Shown here in pieces: positions 35,801 through 44,127 of a DNA stretch of 64,000 nt. The notes under the pieces are model-generated. The model ran no database searches, was not told where the DNA came from, and worked only from the letters and a program-made list of their open reading frames with translations. The stretch spans positions 620,001 through 684,000 of the forward strand of contig NZ_JAGSYE010000003.1 in assembly GCF_025685565.1 (NCBI RefSeq), written 5' to 3'. This DNA comes from Granulicella aggregans (lineage in GTDB: Bacteria; Acidobacteriota; Terriglobia; Terriglobales; Acidobacteriaceae). Every line of letters begins with the position of its first letter. Positions within the stretch are counted from its first letter, which is position 1. The position numbers and the translations under genes are program-made.

Positions 35801-38056
35801 GTCCTCGCCACCTCGAGCATGGTTCTCAGCTCCAGCGCGTCCACCGCCATCGCGACCAAGCCGCTGACCTTCACCGCCACGTTGACCAGCACGGGCGGCA
35901 CGCCCACCGGCTCCGTCACCTTCATGGACGGTGCCTCCGCGATTGGGACCGGCAACGTCAACAACGGCATCGCCACGATCACCACGACGGCGCTCACTGT
36001 AGGCACGCACACCATCACCTCCGTCTACCAGGGCGACACCAACGACTCTGCCGCGACCTCGAACGCGCTCACCATCACCATCAAGGCAGCGACCACAGCC
36101 GTCGCCCTAACACCCTCGCAGAACCCCACCAACTTTGGCCAGTCGCTGACGCTCACAGCAGCGGTCACCGGCAATGGCGGCACGCCCACCGGCAGCGTTA
36201 CCTTCGCTGACGGCGGGAATAACGTCCAGACCGTCCCGGTCAACGCCAGCGGCGTCGCCACCTACACCACTTCGACCCTAACCGACGGCACCCATCCCTT
36301 CACGGCAAGCTACGCCGGCGACGCGAACGACCTTCCCGCAACGTCCTCTGTACTGAATATTCAGGTTCTTCAAACCGCGAGCCTCACCCTGACCAGCACC
36401 AGCCCGAACCCGTCCATCGCCCGCTCGAACGTCCACTTCGTCGCCACCATCACGGCGCTGCAAAACATACAGCCCACCGGTGCGATCACCTTCAAGGACG
36501 GCGCAACCGTGCTCGGCACCGGCCTCATCAGCGGCGGCACGGCGACGTTTGACACCACTTCACTCTCGGTCGGCACGCACTCCATTATTGCCGCCTACGC
36601 TGGCGACAGCAGCACGCAGCCCATCACCTCCGCCGCCTACTCGCAGACCATCAACGCAGCGGGCGCATCCGTCACACTCACCTCCAGCGCGAACCCCGCA
36701 ACCTTCGGGACCTTAGTCACCTTAACTGCCTCCGCGACCAGCACCGCTGGTGCTCTGACCGGCACGGTCAACTTTGAAGACAACGGCACGACCATCGGGT
36801 CTGCAGCCCTGAGTTCTACCGGCGTGGCCACCTTCTCCACCTCGACGCTAGCCGCAGGCAACCACAACATCGTCGCAGCCTACCAGGGCGACAGCAACGA
36901 CCAGCCCGCAAGCTCCTCGACGCTGGTTCAGGTGGTCGAGCGCGCCTCCACCGTCACCCTCACCTCCAGCCAGAATCCGCTGCTCACGCTCGCGCCAGTC
37001 ACCATCACGGCAACGGTCGCCAACGGCGGCGGCACGACGCCGACCGGCACGGTCACCTTCCTGCAGGACTCGGTCGCCGTCTCGACCGTCCCGGTCACAG
37101 CAGCCGGAACGGCAACGCTCGCAGTGACCTCGCTGACCGCCGGCACGCACAGCTTCACCGCGACCTACTCCGGCGACGCGATCAATCTCGCCAGCACCTC
37201 GACGGCCCTCAGCGAAGTCGTGCAACTCCGCTCGACCACGAACGCCCTAACCACCTCAGCGTCCTCGCTCACCGGTGGCCAGCAGCTCACGCTGATCTCG
37301 GTCGTACGCTGGACTGGTTCGGCCACGCCGACCGGCACCGTCAGCTTCCTCAACGGGACCCAGACCATCGCAACCGCTCCGGTCGATGCTACCGGCGTAG
37401 CCACGGTGACGGTTCTGCTCACGGGTACCTCTGCCAATCTCTCCTCGATCTATAGCGGCGACGCTTCCTACGCGACATCGACCTCTTCGCCTGACCTCGT
37501 CACCATCGGCCCGGCCTCGAACTTCGACTTCACCGCGAACCCGCCCGTCTTCTCGGTAGCCACCACCCAGCACCAGATGATGACCGTCACCATCTCTTCG
37601 CTGAAGGGCTTTACCGACACCATCTCGCTCGGATGCCTCGGCCTTCCCCTCGCCGCCACCTGCACCTTCTCGACCGACCAGTTCGTCCTCGCGCCCGGTG
37701 GGATGCAGAGCGTCCAACTCACCGTCGATACCGGCAACCCGCTGCTCGCCGGAGCCCAGGCAAAGAACGAAGCACCCAAGCCCCTCGGCAACTCCGCTGC
37801 GAAACTCGTCGTCGCCTGCTTCCTTCCCGGCAGCCTTCTGCTCGGCCTCGTCGGTATGCGCTTCCGCCGACTCCGCAGCTTCGGGGGCCTGTTTATGCTG
37901 ATGCTTCTACTGGCGGGCATGTCGACGGCCCTGACCGGCTGCGGCGCAATCAAACTCACCAGCACCCCGCCCGGCGTCTACAACTTCGCCATCACGGCAA
38001 CGGGCAAGACCGGCGTCAGCCAATCCATCCCCGTCACCATGACCGTGACGCAGTAA
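32801..38056 (+). CDS. Giant secreted NHL-propeller / Ig-like repeat protein
   Basis: About 1751 residues. A signal peptide (about 30-48, ending APAFAQS) follows a basic N-terminus. A first beta domain precedes six NHL repeats of about 55 residues (33280-34310; typical unit VAGNG..GYSGDG..A..AQLN.P.GIALD..NLFIADTGNN.IRKV), which should form a beta-propeller. An ASPM/Hydin-like domain follows, then ten Ig-like (Big_3 type) repeats of about 95 residues, each ending near YxGDxxxxxSTSxxLTQ (34615-37510). The C-terminus has two hydrophobic stretches and a cysteine (LTGCGAIKL). Likely surface adhesion or matrix protein; role unknown. ATG 32801 follows AAGGAG; GTG 32789 is the alternative. Confidence 0.85.
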   Translation: MCRERSQPIFPAIKPSAAGRTTPRRNTLSQALLSLFALLAAAAPAFAQSGYSFPASISVGTTSAAQSMTVNIQAAGTVGSISVLTQGTPNLDYSAASGGTCAAGATYSAGATCTVNVSMTPRYPGIRDGAVVLLDGSGDPMGVQFIHGVGVGPLSVLTAGEITTVAGNGHLSTGTTLSTQAVDAVIREPLGEAVDGAGNLYFTDSGDNKIGKVDSTGALTYVAGTGTPGFSPSGTLAVNAQISEPAAILIDGAGNLYFTETGNSTVREIVKSTGLLVTIAGTGTQGYSGDGGLATAAQLNTPQGIALDASMNLFIADTGNNVIRKVSAADGTISTFAGSINPGFAGDGQSAANALFNQPYGISFGSDGTLYIADFLNNRIRTISPAGLVATVAGNGTTGYSGDTREALGATMNHPSAVVVDAGNNFYISDSENNVVRKVNVLSGNITTLAGNSAAGSTGDGVNADSGQPAMNKTYGLVLDSAGDLFIADRLGLRVREVYGNVGRIVYKDIKVTNTSPPVSQTLDNDGNAPLQLTSIAPVSNAAIDTASTTCNTTAAMAPGAECVIGVEFKPMVVGSPITGSISIASNAANSADTVYVSGNSLSIEPTTTTLISSANPSAVGQAVKFTATVSSQASTVSGTVQFFDGTTLIGGAAQILNSTTRSATVTTSSLSLGSHSITAVYSGDNSSATSTSDPLTQIVKQTASLALSSNDNPAHVYDAITFTVAATETPAGGTQPAGNIVFSADGSLLPNGTISLTNGSATYTTSLLAAGSHTITASYAGDINNLAANSNALVQVVNVATTTTTVATSNASVLLTAPVTFTAQVTGGSTSIPTGNIVFKDGTTTIGTIGVNGSGVATLTTSTLSAGTHTITATYQGDTDYNSSTSAPLTQTIQKVATTSALISSANPANAGATVRFTVTVTAANSTSPNISITGPVTLMDGTTVLGTGALAAAGTGPATATVIVPVSTLGTGSHNVTAVYGGDTNYIGSTSSAVSQSIVLATSSMVLSSSASTAIATKPLTFTATLTSTGGTPTGSVTFMDGASAIGTGNVNNGIATITTTALTVGTHTITSVYQGDTNDSAATSNALTITIKAATTAVALTPSQNPTNFGQSLTLTAAVTGNGGTPTGSVTFADGGNNVQTVPVNASGVATYTTSTLTDGTHPFTASYAGDANDLPATSSVLNIQVLQTASLTLTSTSPNPSIARSNVHFVATITALQNIQPTGAITFKDGATVLGTGLISGGTATFDTTSLSVGTHSIIAAYAGDSSTQPITSAAYSQTINAAGASVTLTSSANPATFGTLVTLTASATSTAGALTGTVNFEDNGTTIGSAALSSTGVATFSTSTLAAGNHNIVAAYQGDSNDQPASSSTLVQVVERASTVTLTSSQNPLLTLAPVTITATVANGGGTTPTGTVTFLQDSVAVSTVPVTAAGTATLAVTSLTAGTHSFTATYSGDAINLASTSTALSEVVQLRSTTNALTTSASSLTGGQQLTLISVVRWTGSATPTGTVSFLNGTQTIATAPVDATGVATVTVLLTGTSANLSSIYSGDASYATSTSSPDLVTIGPASNFDFTANPPVFSVATTQHQMMTVTISSLKGFTDTISLGCLGLPLAATCTFSTDQFVLAPGGMQSVQLTVDTGNPLLAGAQAKNEAPKPLGNSAAKLVVACFLPGSLLLGLVGMRFRRLRSFGGLFMLMLLLAGMSTALTGCGAIKLTSTPPGVYNFAITATGKTGVSQSIPVTMTVTQ

Positions 38057-38090
38057 CGTTGCTGCCGATGCGCAATGAGATGATATCCAG

Positions 38091-38669
38091 ATGACCCAGT
38101 TCCGTATCCCGGCCATGCTGAAGCTCGTTCTTGCGATGCTCGCGCTCGCAGCTTCAGCCGCAGCCCAGAAGCTGCCCACGGCCACCGCTCCAGGAGCCTC
38201 CATCACCGTTGGCGGCACGTACTCCGCGGTCGAAGCAAAGTACCCGCAGGGCGTCCAGTACGGCGCAGGTGCCTACGTCGACCTTAATTTCCGCCGCTCC
38301 ATCGGTCTCGAAGGCGAGGTCCACTTCCTTCGCGAGAACACCATCGCCGGCTCCCACCAGACCACCTTCCTCGTAGGCCCACGCGTAGAGCTGCACTACG
38401 GTCGCTTCTCACCCTTTGCCAAGGCCCTCGTCGGGGACGGCAAGCTCACATTCCCCTATAACCTCGGCTACGGCAACTATCTCGTGGTCGGCGGCGGCGG
38501 CGGAATCGACTACCAGCTCACCGAAAACCTCAAGCTCCGCGCCGTCGACTTCGAGTTCCAGTACTGGCCCAGCTTCACCCTCGGCTCTATCTCGCCCTAC
38601 GGCGTCAGTGTCGGCCTCAGCTACCGCTTCCTCCACACCGGCGGTTGGCGTCACCATCACTACCGGTAG
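38091..38669 (+). CDS. Small outer-membrane beta-barrel protein
   Basis: 192 residues. A signal peptide (ending ASAAAQK) is followed by alternating hydrophobic and polar strands with an aromatic girdle (VEAKYPQGVQYGAGAYVDLN, FEFQYWPSF) and an ending of the form SVGLSYRF near the C-terminus, as expected of an eight-stranded outer-membrane barrel. A His-rich tail (WRHHHYR) closes it. It starts 34 bases after the giant protein's stop, so it may be co-transcribed and help display or export it; that is inference. Confidence 0.75.
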   Translation: MTQFRIPAMLKLVLAMLALAASAAAQKLPTATAPGASITVGGTYSAVEAKYPQGVQYGAGAYVDLNFRRSIGLEGEVHFLRENTIAGSHQTTFLVGPRVELHYGRFSPFAKALVGDGKLTFPYNLGYGNYLVVGGGGGIDYQLTENLKLRAVDFEFQYWPSFTLGSISPYGVSVGLSYRFLHTGGWRHHHYR

Positions 38670-38725
38670 GCATCACCCTCGTCGCAGCGAAACTCCCCCT
38701 TCAAAAGAGCCAGCCAAAGAGAACC

Positions 38726-38794
38726 CGTCATCTCGACCGAAGTCTCTCGCAGCCTCATCGCGAGAGGCGCAGTGGAGAGACCCCCGCATTTCGC
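38726..38794 (+). repeat. Dispersed hairpin element, long type
   Basis: Flanks CGTCATCTCGACCGAAG and GCGCAGTGGAGAGACCCCC. Stem CTCTCGC/GCGAGAG closes loop AGCCTCATC. It follows the beta-barrel gene. Confidence 0.88.
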
Positions 38795-38820
38795 ATGTAG
38801 CTGAACCCGCCACAAACGTT

Positions 38821-38862
38821 GTGCCCCATTCATTCGCAGTCGTATCGCGAATGAGTGGGTAC
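38821..38862 (+). repeat. Second-flank hairpin element (GTGCCCCAT type)
   Basis: GTGCCCCATTC, stem ATTCGC/GCGAAT closing loop AGTCGTATC, then GAGTGGGT. It has the same outer bases as the copies at 15441 and 60966. Confidence 0.8.
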
Positions 38863-38865
38863 CGC

Positions 38866-38923
38866 CTTCTCCCTTCTCCCTGCCCCCTGTTCCCTGTTCC
38901 CTGTTCCCTGTTCCCTGTTCCCT
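38866..38923 (+). repeat. Seven-base tandem repeat upstream of eutB
   Basis: Five exact copies of CCCTGTT (38885-38919) plus a partial unit, preceded by two units of the related CCCTTCT. The tract ends 21 bases before the eutB ATG and takes the place of a normal ribosome site. Confidence 0.9.
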
Positions 38924-38944
38924 CAAGTGCTACCCTCAACCCAG

Positions 38945-40318
38945 ATGGCCTTCACCTCCACAATCGGCAGCCAGCGTTACACCTTCCCGACCCTCACACG
39001 CCTTCTCGCCAAAGCGACACCAGCCCGTTCCGGCGACGAACTAGCAGGCATCGCCGCGACCAGCGCCCAGGAGCGCATCGCTGCCCAGCTGGCCGTCGCC
39101 GATCTCCCCCTCAAACACTTCCTCACCGAGCCCATCATCCCCTACGAGACCGACGAGGTAACCCGCCTTATCATCGACTCGCATGACGCAACCGCCTTCG
39201 CCCAGATCAGCCACCTGACCGTCGGCGACCTCCGCGACTTCCTGCTCTCAAACGAAGTCACCGGCGAAGTCCTCGCCTCGCTCAAGTGGGCCTTGACACC
39301 AGAGATGGTCGCCGCCGTCTCGAAGATCATGCGCGTCCAGGACCTCATCGCCGTCGCTCGCAAGATCCGCGTCGTCACCCGCTTCCGCACGACAGTAGGA
39401 CTACCAGGACGCCTCTCGACGCGCCTCCAGCCCAACCACCCCACCGACGATCCACGCGGCATCGCCGCATCCATGCTTGACGGCTTGATGCTCGGCTCCG
39501 GCGACGCCGTCATCGGCATCAATCCTGTCTCGGACAGCGCCCAGCGCGTCACGCAACTGCTTGAACTCATCGACCGCGCCCGCCTGCGCTACAGCATCCC
39601 CACGCAGTCCTGCGTCCTCGCCCACATCACCACGCAGATGGAGGCGATGCGCCAGGGAGCTCCGCTCGACCTGCTCTTCCAGTCTGTAGGAGGAACAGAG
39701 GCGACCAACACCAGCTTTGGCGTCTCTTTATCTCTGCTCGAAGAAGCCAACCAACAAGCCCGCTCGCTGAATCGCGGCGGCATCAGAGAAGAGACAGGCG
39801 GCGAGAACCTCTTCTACTTTGAGACTGGTCAAGGCTCAGCCCTCTCAGCCAACGCGCACCTCGGTGCAGACGGCCTCGGCGTCGACCAGCAGACCATTGA
39901 GGCTCGCGCCTACGCCATCGCCCGCCACTTCAGCCCCATGCTGGTGAACACGGTCGTCGGCTTCATCGGGCCCGAATATCTCTACGACGGCAAACAGATC
40001 GCCCGCGCCGGCCTCGAAGACCACTTCTGCGGCAAACTTCTTGGTCTGCCCATGGGCTGCGACATCTGCTACACCAACCACGCCGAAGCCGACCAAGACG
40101 ACATGGACTCGCTCCTCACGCTGCTAGGCACAGCGGGCGTGAACTTCATCATGGGCGTGCCTGGAGCGGACGACATCATGCTCAACTACCAGTCAACCAG
40201 CTTCCACGATGCGCTGTATATCCGCGAAGTATTGGGTCTGAAGCCCGCGCCGGAGTTTGAGTCATGGCTTGAGTCAGCGAGCTTTCCTCAATTGCGGGCA
40301 CAGGGACTCTTGTCCTAA
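38945..40318 (+). CDS. eutB: Ethanolamine ammonia-lyase large subunit
   Basis: 457 residues, the normal size of EutB. The EutBC enzyme uses adenosylcobalamin to split ethanolamine into acetaldehyde and ammonia. The TIM-barrel segments GDAVIGINPVSDS, IPTQSCVLAHITTQMEA, ETGQGSALSANAHLG and MGCDICYTNHAEADQDDMD are typical. The start ATG 38945 gives the usual N-terminus; the open frame continues upstream through a heptamer repeat. No eutC, no other eut gene and no microcompartment gene is within the window. Confidence 0.93.
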   Translation: MAFTSTIGSQRYTFPTLTRLLAKATPARSGDELAGIAATSAQERIAAQLAVADLPLKHFLTEPIIPYETDEVTRLIIDSHDATAFAQISHLTVGDLRDFLLSNEVTGEVLASLKWALTPEMVAAVSKIMRVQDLIAVARKIRVVTRFRTTVGLPGRLSTRLQPNHPTDDPRGIAASMLDGLMLGSGDAVIGINPVSDSAQRVTQLLELIDRARLRYSIPTQSCVLAHITTQMEAMRQGAPLDLLFQSVGGTEATNTSFGVSLSLLEEANQQARSLNRGGIREETGGENLFYFETGQGSALSANAHLGADGLGVDQQTIEARAYAIARHFSPMLVNTVVGFIGPEYLYDGKQIARAGLEDHFCGKLLGLPMGCDICYTNHAEADQDDMDSLLTLLGTAGVNFIMGVPGADDIMLNYQSTSFHDALYIREVLGLKPAPEFESWLESASFPQLRAQGLLS

Positions 40319-40354
40319 GAAGCCGAAACGCATGACCCCTTCATCGCAGGAAGC

Positions 40355-41776
40355 TTACGCCCCGACCATTGCTCCGAGGCTACTCATATCGTGCCTCAGC
40401 GCCTCGGATTGCGAGTTCAACGACCTTGCCGTTGCAGCGCTTTGTTCCGCATTGGCCGCAGTCGATTGCGCAATCTGCTCCATCTGAGACAGCGCCCGAT
40501 CGACTTGCTCCAGGCCCCGAGACTGTTCTCCGGTTCCCTGGGTCATCTCATCGATCAGGTTCTTGATCTTTCGAGAATCTTCCGTGATCCCGCGCACGGC
40601 AACAACGACGCGGTCCACCTTTGACTTGCCTGTGCTCGATTTTTCAATGGACTCATCGATCAAAGCAGCCGTGTTCTTTGCGGCTTCAGCAGACCTCTGC
40701 GCCAAACTGCGCACCTCGTCGGCTACCACCGCGAATCCCGCTCCGGCCACTCCTGCGCGCGCCGCTTCCACAGCAGCGTTCAGTGCAAGAATGTTGGTCT
40801 GGAAGGCAATGGAGTCGATCACCTTGATTATCTTTGAGATCTTGTCGCTGGATTGACCGATCTCCTCCATCGAAACGACCATCTCCTCGAGATAACCGTT
40901 TGTGGTCTCGACCATCTGCTCCGAATGGCCGACAAGATCAGAGACCGAGCGAGTGTGGTCCGAGTTCCTCTTGGCCATGGCGCTGATCTCGTGACTGGCC
41001 GCGGAGGTCTCCTCAATCGAAGCCGCCTGCCGAGAAGAGCCCTGTGCCAGCGCCTGGCTCGCGGCAAGTATCTCGGTCGCAGCGGAGCTGACTAGCTCCG
41101 TCCCGCTGCCAAGGTTCCCCGCGATCACCACCAGTTCACCGCTCGCCCGCCGCACGATCACAATGGAGATGCTTCCCAGCACAAGCGCCAAGGCCAGCAA
41201 CACGCTGATCGCGATGCGGCTCGTGACGGCGACGTCTCGGGCACGCTGTGCAGCCCCATCGTAGAAGGCCTGCTGCTTCCCTTCCAGCTCATCGGCAGCC
41301 TTGATGGCTTCGCTTCCCGGGCCGAACAGGCGGGTCGCGTCCATCTGGATCGCCTCCGGCAAATGATCGTCCTGCACCTTCCGATAGATCTCCTGCTGGT
41401 CAGCGACATACTGTTTCATCGAGCGATCGATGGTATCCAGTAGTTCAGCTTCCCGCTGGTCCTGGATCAGGGGACGAAAGGCGGCGATGTCGTCAGCCAG
41501 GCGGTCCTTCGCCTTGGTCAATTGCTCCTCGTTCAGGGCAACTTTCTCCTGTGCGTGAATACTTCCGAATACAAGAGTGCCGCGCTCGGAGAATCGAATC
41601 GTAAGAATGGCGTACCGAAGGTCTGAACCCAGCGCGAGCTTCTTCGCCGTAATCTGGACGGACGTTTCCAGCTCTTGAAGAGTTTTGGTCACCCCGAACC
41701 ATCCAAACAGGCCCAGAGCGGCGCAGAGAAGACTGCTCCCCCCAAAACACCAAGACAGCTTCTTGCCCAACGTCAT
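40355..41776 (-). CDS. Methyl-accepting chemotaxis protein
   Basis: 473 residues. N-terminal membrane helix (about 10-28), a periplasmic four-helix ligand domain (about 30-185), second membrane helix (about 190-210), then the cytoplasmic signalling coiled coil. The highly conserved hairpin tip DSIAFQTNILALNAAVEA is near residue 325. A normal HAMP domain is hard to see between the second helix and the coil. The C-terminus lacks the NWETF tether for CheR. It is isolated from other chemotaxis genes. Ligand unknown. Confidence 0.92.
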   Translation of the reverse strand: MTLGKKLSWCFGGSSLLCAALGLFGWFGVTKTLQELETSVQITAKKLALGSDLRYAILTIRFSERGTLVFGSIHAQEKVALNEEQLTKAKDRLADDIAAFRPLIQDQREAELLDTIDRSMKQYVADQQEIYRKVQDDHLPEAIQMDATRLFGPGSEAIKAADELEGKQQAFYDGAAQRARDVAVTSRIAISVLLALALVLGSISIVIVRRASGELVVIAGNLGSGTELVSSAATEILAASQALAQGSSRQAASIEETSAASHEISAMAKRNSDHTRSVSDLVGHSEQMVETTNGYLEEMVVSMEEIGQSSDKISKIIKVIDSIAFQTNILALNAAVEAARAGVAGAGFAVVADEVRSLAQRSAEAAKNTAALIDESIEKSSTGKSKVDRVVVAVRGITEDSRKIKNLIDEMTQGTGEQSRGLEQVDRALSQMEQIAQSTAANAEQSAATARSLNSQSEALRHDMSSLGAMVGA

Positions 41777-41995
41777 TTCGATCTAGCTCCAATTAAGAGT
41801 CGTCGCCTTCATCGTGCTACTCTGCGGAGCCCAGCGTTCCCCCGCTATCGGCATTTTCGTCAGGCATTTTCAATCGATTTGGCATATTTTCGCCGTCGGC
41901 AGACGATTTTCTTACCTCAGAGGGTTATGGAACCCGTCGAGACCAGGCACTCCTGCAGAGCCACTCAAACTCAATGGCTCAAGACAGACAAAACC

Positions 41996-42937
41996 TCAGC
42001 TTTTGAAGAAGTTCTTCACCAGAAAGATCACATTCGCCGGCCGCTCCGCCAGCCTCCGCATGAAGTACGGATACCACTCCGCTCCAAACGGCACGTACAC
42101 CCGCACCCCGAACCCTTCCTTCACCAGCTTCCGCTGCAGGTCCCGCCGAATCCCATACAGCATCTGGAACTCAAACGAGCTCTTCAGAATCCCCTGCTGC
42201 TGCACATAGCGCACCATCGTGTCGATGATCCGTTCATCGTGTGTTGCGAGTCCGCAGAAGACAGGCCGCTTCAATTCCGGATGAATAAACGTCGTCATCC
42301 GAGCCATCAGCTTAACGTAGTTTGCGTCGACCTCGGCCTTCAATGGAAACGCATGCTCCGGGCCTTCCTTGTACGCTCCCTTGCACAGCCGGATGCGAAT
42401 GCCCTGAGCCAGCAGCCTTTCCGTGTCCTTCTCCGTGCGATAGAGATACGCCTGCAGCACTGCACCGACGCGTCCAAACAATCCCGGCTTAGCATGAATG
42501 CGCTCGACCAATTGCAGCGTCGCTTCGGTGAGCGGAGTTCCCTCCATGTCCACGCGCACAAACGAGTCCGCATGGGCCGCGTGCTCCACCATCTCCTGCA
42601 CAATCGCCTCCGCCAGCGCCGGGTCGAAGTCCATTCCCATCTGCGTCAGCTTCACGCTCACATTGGCGTTCAGTTGGCGCTGCTCAATCGCGTCCAGCAG
42701 ATCGTGGTAGATCGCCGCGGACTCGCGCGCCTCGGCCTCGGTCATCACGCTCTCGCCCAACGAGTCGAGCGAGACGGCGATCCCTTCACGGTTCAGAGCG
42801 ACAGCCGCTCGCAGCGCGTCGTCAACCGACATTCCTGCCACAAAGCGGCTTGAAAGTTTCCGGCCGAGCGAGGACTTCTCAGAGAACGAACGCAGGGCCT
42901 TATTCTGCGACAAAGCTATAAAAAACGAACGCAACAC
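41996..42937 (-). CDS. putA: Proline dehydrogenase (monofunctional)
   Basis: 313 residues, the size of stand-alone PRODH enzymes. The FAD-dependent TIM barrel oxidises proline to pyrroline-5-carboxylate at the membrane. Supporting segments: NVSVKLTQMGMD, FVRVDMEGTPLTEATL, RIRLCKGAYKEGPE, FCGLATHDERII, FEFQMLYGIRRDLQ and VYVPFGAEWYPYFMRRLAERP. Starts at GTG 42937, nine bases after GAGG. The partner P5C dehydrogenase is not in the window. The symbol is used for the family; this protein matches only its PRODH part. Confidence 0.92.
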   Translation of the reverse strand: MLRSFFIALSQNKALRSFSEKSSLGRKLSSRFVAGMSVDDALRAAVALNREGIAVSLDSLGESVMTEAEARESAAIYHDLLDAIEQRQLNANVSVKLTQMGMDFDPALAEAIVQEMVEHAAHADSFVRVDMEGTPLTEATLQLVERIHAKPGLFGRVGAVLQAYLYRTEKDTERLLAQGIRIRLCKGAYKEGPEHAFPLKAEVDANYVKLMARMTTFIHPELKRPVFCGLATHDERIIDTMVRYVQQQGILKSSFEFQMLYGIRRDLQRKLVKEGFGVRVYVPFGAEWYPYFMRRLAERPANVIFLVKNFFKS

Positions 42938-43062
42938 AGCACACTACCTCATGACACGGCCAAAACAAGCGCCGCACCCATCTCAATTGAGCTTGATTGG
43001 AATTAGAAAGCGAGAGACTTCGGGGTCCATATCGCAGGAACCATGATACCTGTCCGCAGCCT

Positions 43063-43905
43063 CTATCGGCTCGGCTGACCGGCCTTCCGAATCGAGATCG
43101 GAACGGGCGTCGCGCCAGGGCCCTGCTGCACCTGCGGAGTCACCATGCCGCTGGTGTCTTTCATCGCGGCGATCCCCTCGTCGTAACGCCCAAACAGCGA
43201 GTTCCACCGTATCAGCGCCAGCTCTTCAAGCATCTTCACGCCGTCCTTCAGATACGAGATGCGGCTCCTCTCATCATGCCCCCACGTCACCGGCACCTCA
43301 AAGATTCGATACCGTAACTTGCGCGCGATGAAAAGAATCTCCGGATCGAAGCCCCAGCGCTCGATCCTTTGCAGCCGAAAGATGACCTGCGCGGCAGGCC
43401 GCCGAAATGCCTTGAACCCGCACTGCGTGTCCTTGAATGGCAGTCCCATCACGGTCCGTGTCAGCCGGTTGAAGCATCGTCCGAAGAACCGCCGGTACAT
43501 CGGCTGGTGGATCGTCTGCCGCGTCCGGTCCATCCACCGCGAACCGATCGCCACATCCGCTCCCTGCTCGATCGCATCCATCAGCCGCTCCGCCTCTTCC
43601 ATCGGAGCCGACAGATCCGCGTCGGTAAACATCACCACATCACCCGCCGCCTGCAGCAGACCGTTACGAACCGAGTACCCCTTGCCACGATTCCCAGGAT
43701 TCTTCACCAGGTTCAGCCGCGAGTACCGCCGCATCCACCGCTGCACGATCTCCGCTGTGTCATCGCTCGACCCATCATCGACGACCAGCACCTCCGCGTT
43801 CCATCCTCTCGTATTGACGCACTCCATCACGCGCGCCAGCGTCTCTTCAATGCGAGCGCTCTCATTGAATGCGGGAATCACGATACTCAGGTAGGGATGT
43901 GGCAT
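43063..43905 (-). CDS. GT2 glycosyltransferase, dolichol-phosphate-glucose synthase-like
   Basis: 280 residues. N-terminus YLSIVIPAFNESARIEETL, nucleotide-sugar loop VLVVDDGSSDDTAEIV, metal motif TDADLSAP (DxD), and acceptor loop DTQCGFKAFRR are those of polyprenyl-phosphate glycosyltransferases (DPM1/ALG5 type). The last 40 residues are polar, with no membrane helix, so it would be peripheral. It would load a sugar onto a polyprenyl phosphate for later transfer outside. The frame runs upstream to 45129, but that part is the antisense of sppA; ATG 43905 is the proper start. Confidence 0.9.
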   Translation of the reverse strand: MPHPYLSIVIPAFNESARIEETLARVMECVNTRGWNAEVLVVDDGSSDDTAEIVQRWMRRYSRLNLVKNPGNRGKGYSVRNGLLQAAGDVVMFTDADLSAPMEEAERLMDAIEQGADVAIGSRWMDRTRQTIHQPMYRRFFGRCFNRLTRTVMGLPFKDTQCGFKAFRRPAAQVIFRLQRIERWGFDPEILFIARKLRYRIFEVPVTWGHDERSRISYLKDGVKMLEELALIRWNSLFGRYDEGIAAMKDTSGMVTPQVQQGPGATPVPISIRKAGQPSR

Positions 43906-44127
43906 GACGTACAAGGACCCCTGGGAAGAGTCGCCTTTCGGAAGAATCGAAACCGTATCAGGCCCGGGGAATGATCGCCGCCCATAATACTTCAGTCGTT
44001 GGACTATCGAACAGAGCATTAAGTCGCAATTGCTTTCGGTCAACCGAACTGGAACGACGAACTCAGTGCAACCGAGCGAAGCATTCCCGCACATCGCCTT
44101 CCGCCGCAGCCTGATAGACTCGTTGCC

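Noticed and set aside
34615..37510. Ig-like repeat DNA as a recent tandem amplification
   Set aside because: The units are similar only at protein level; the DNA of neighbouring units has diverged, so it is an old domain array.
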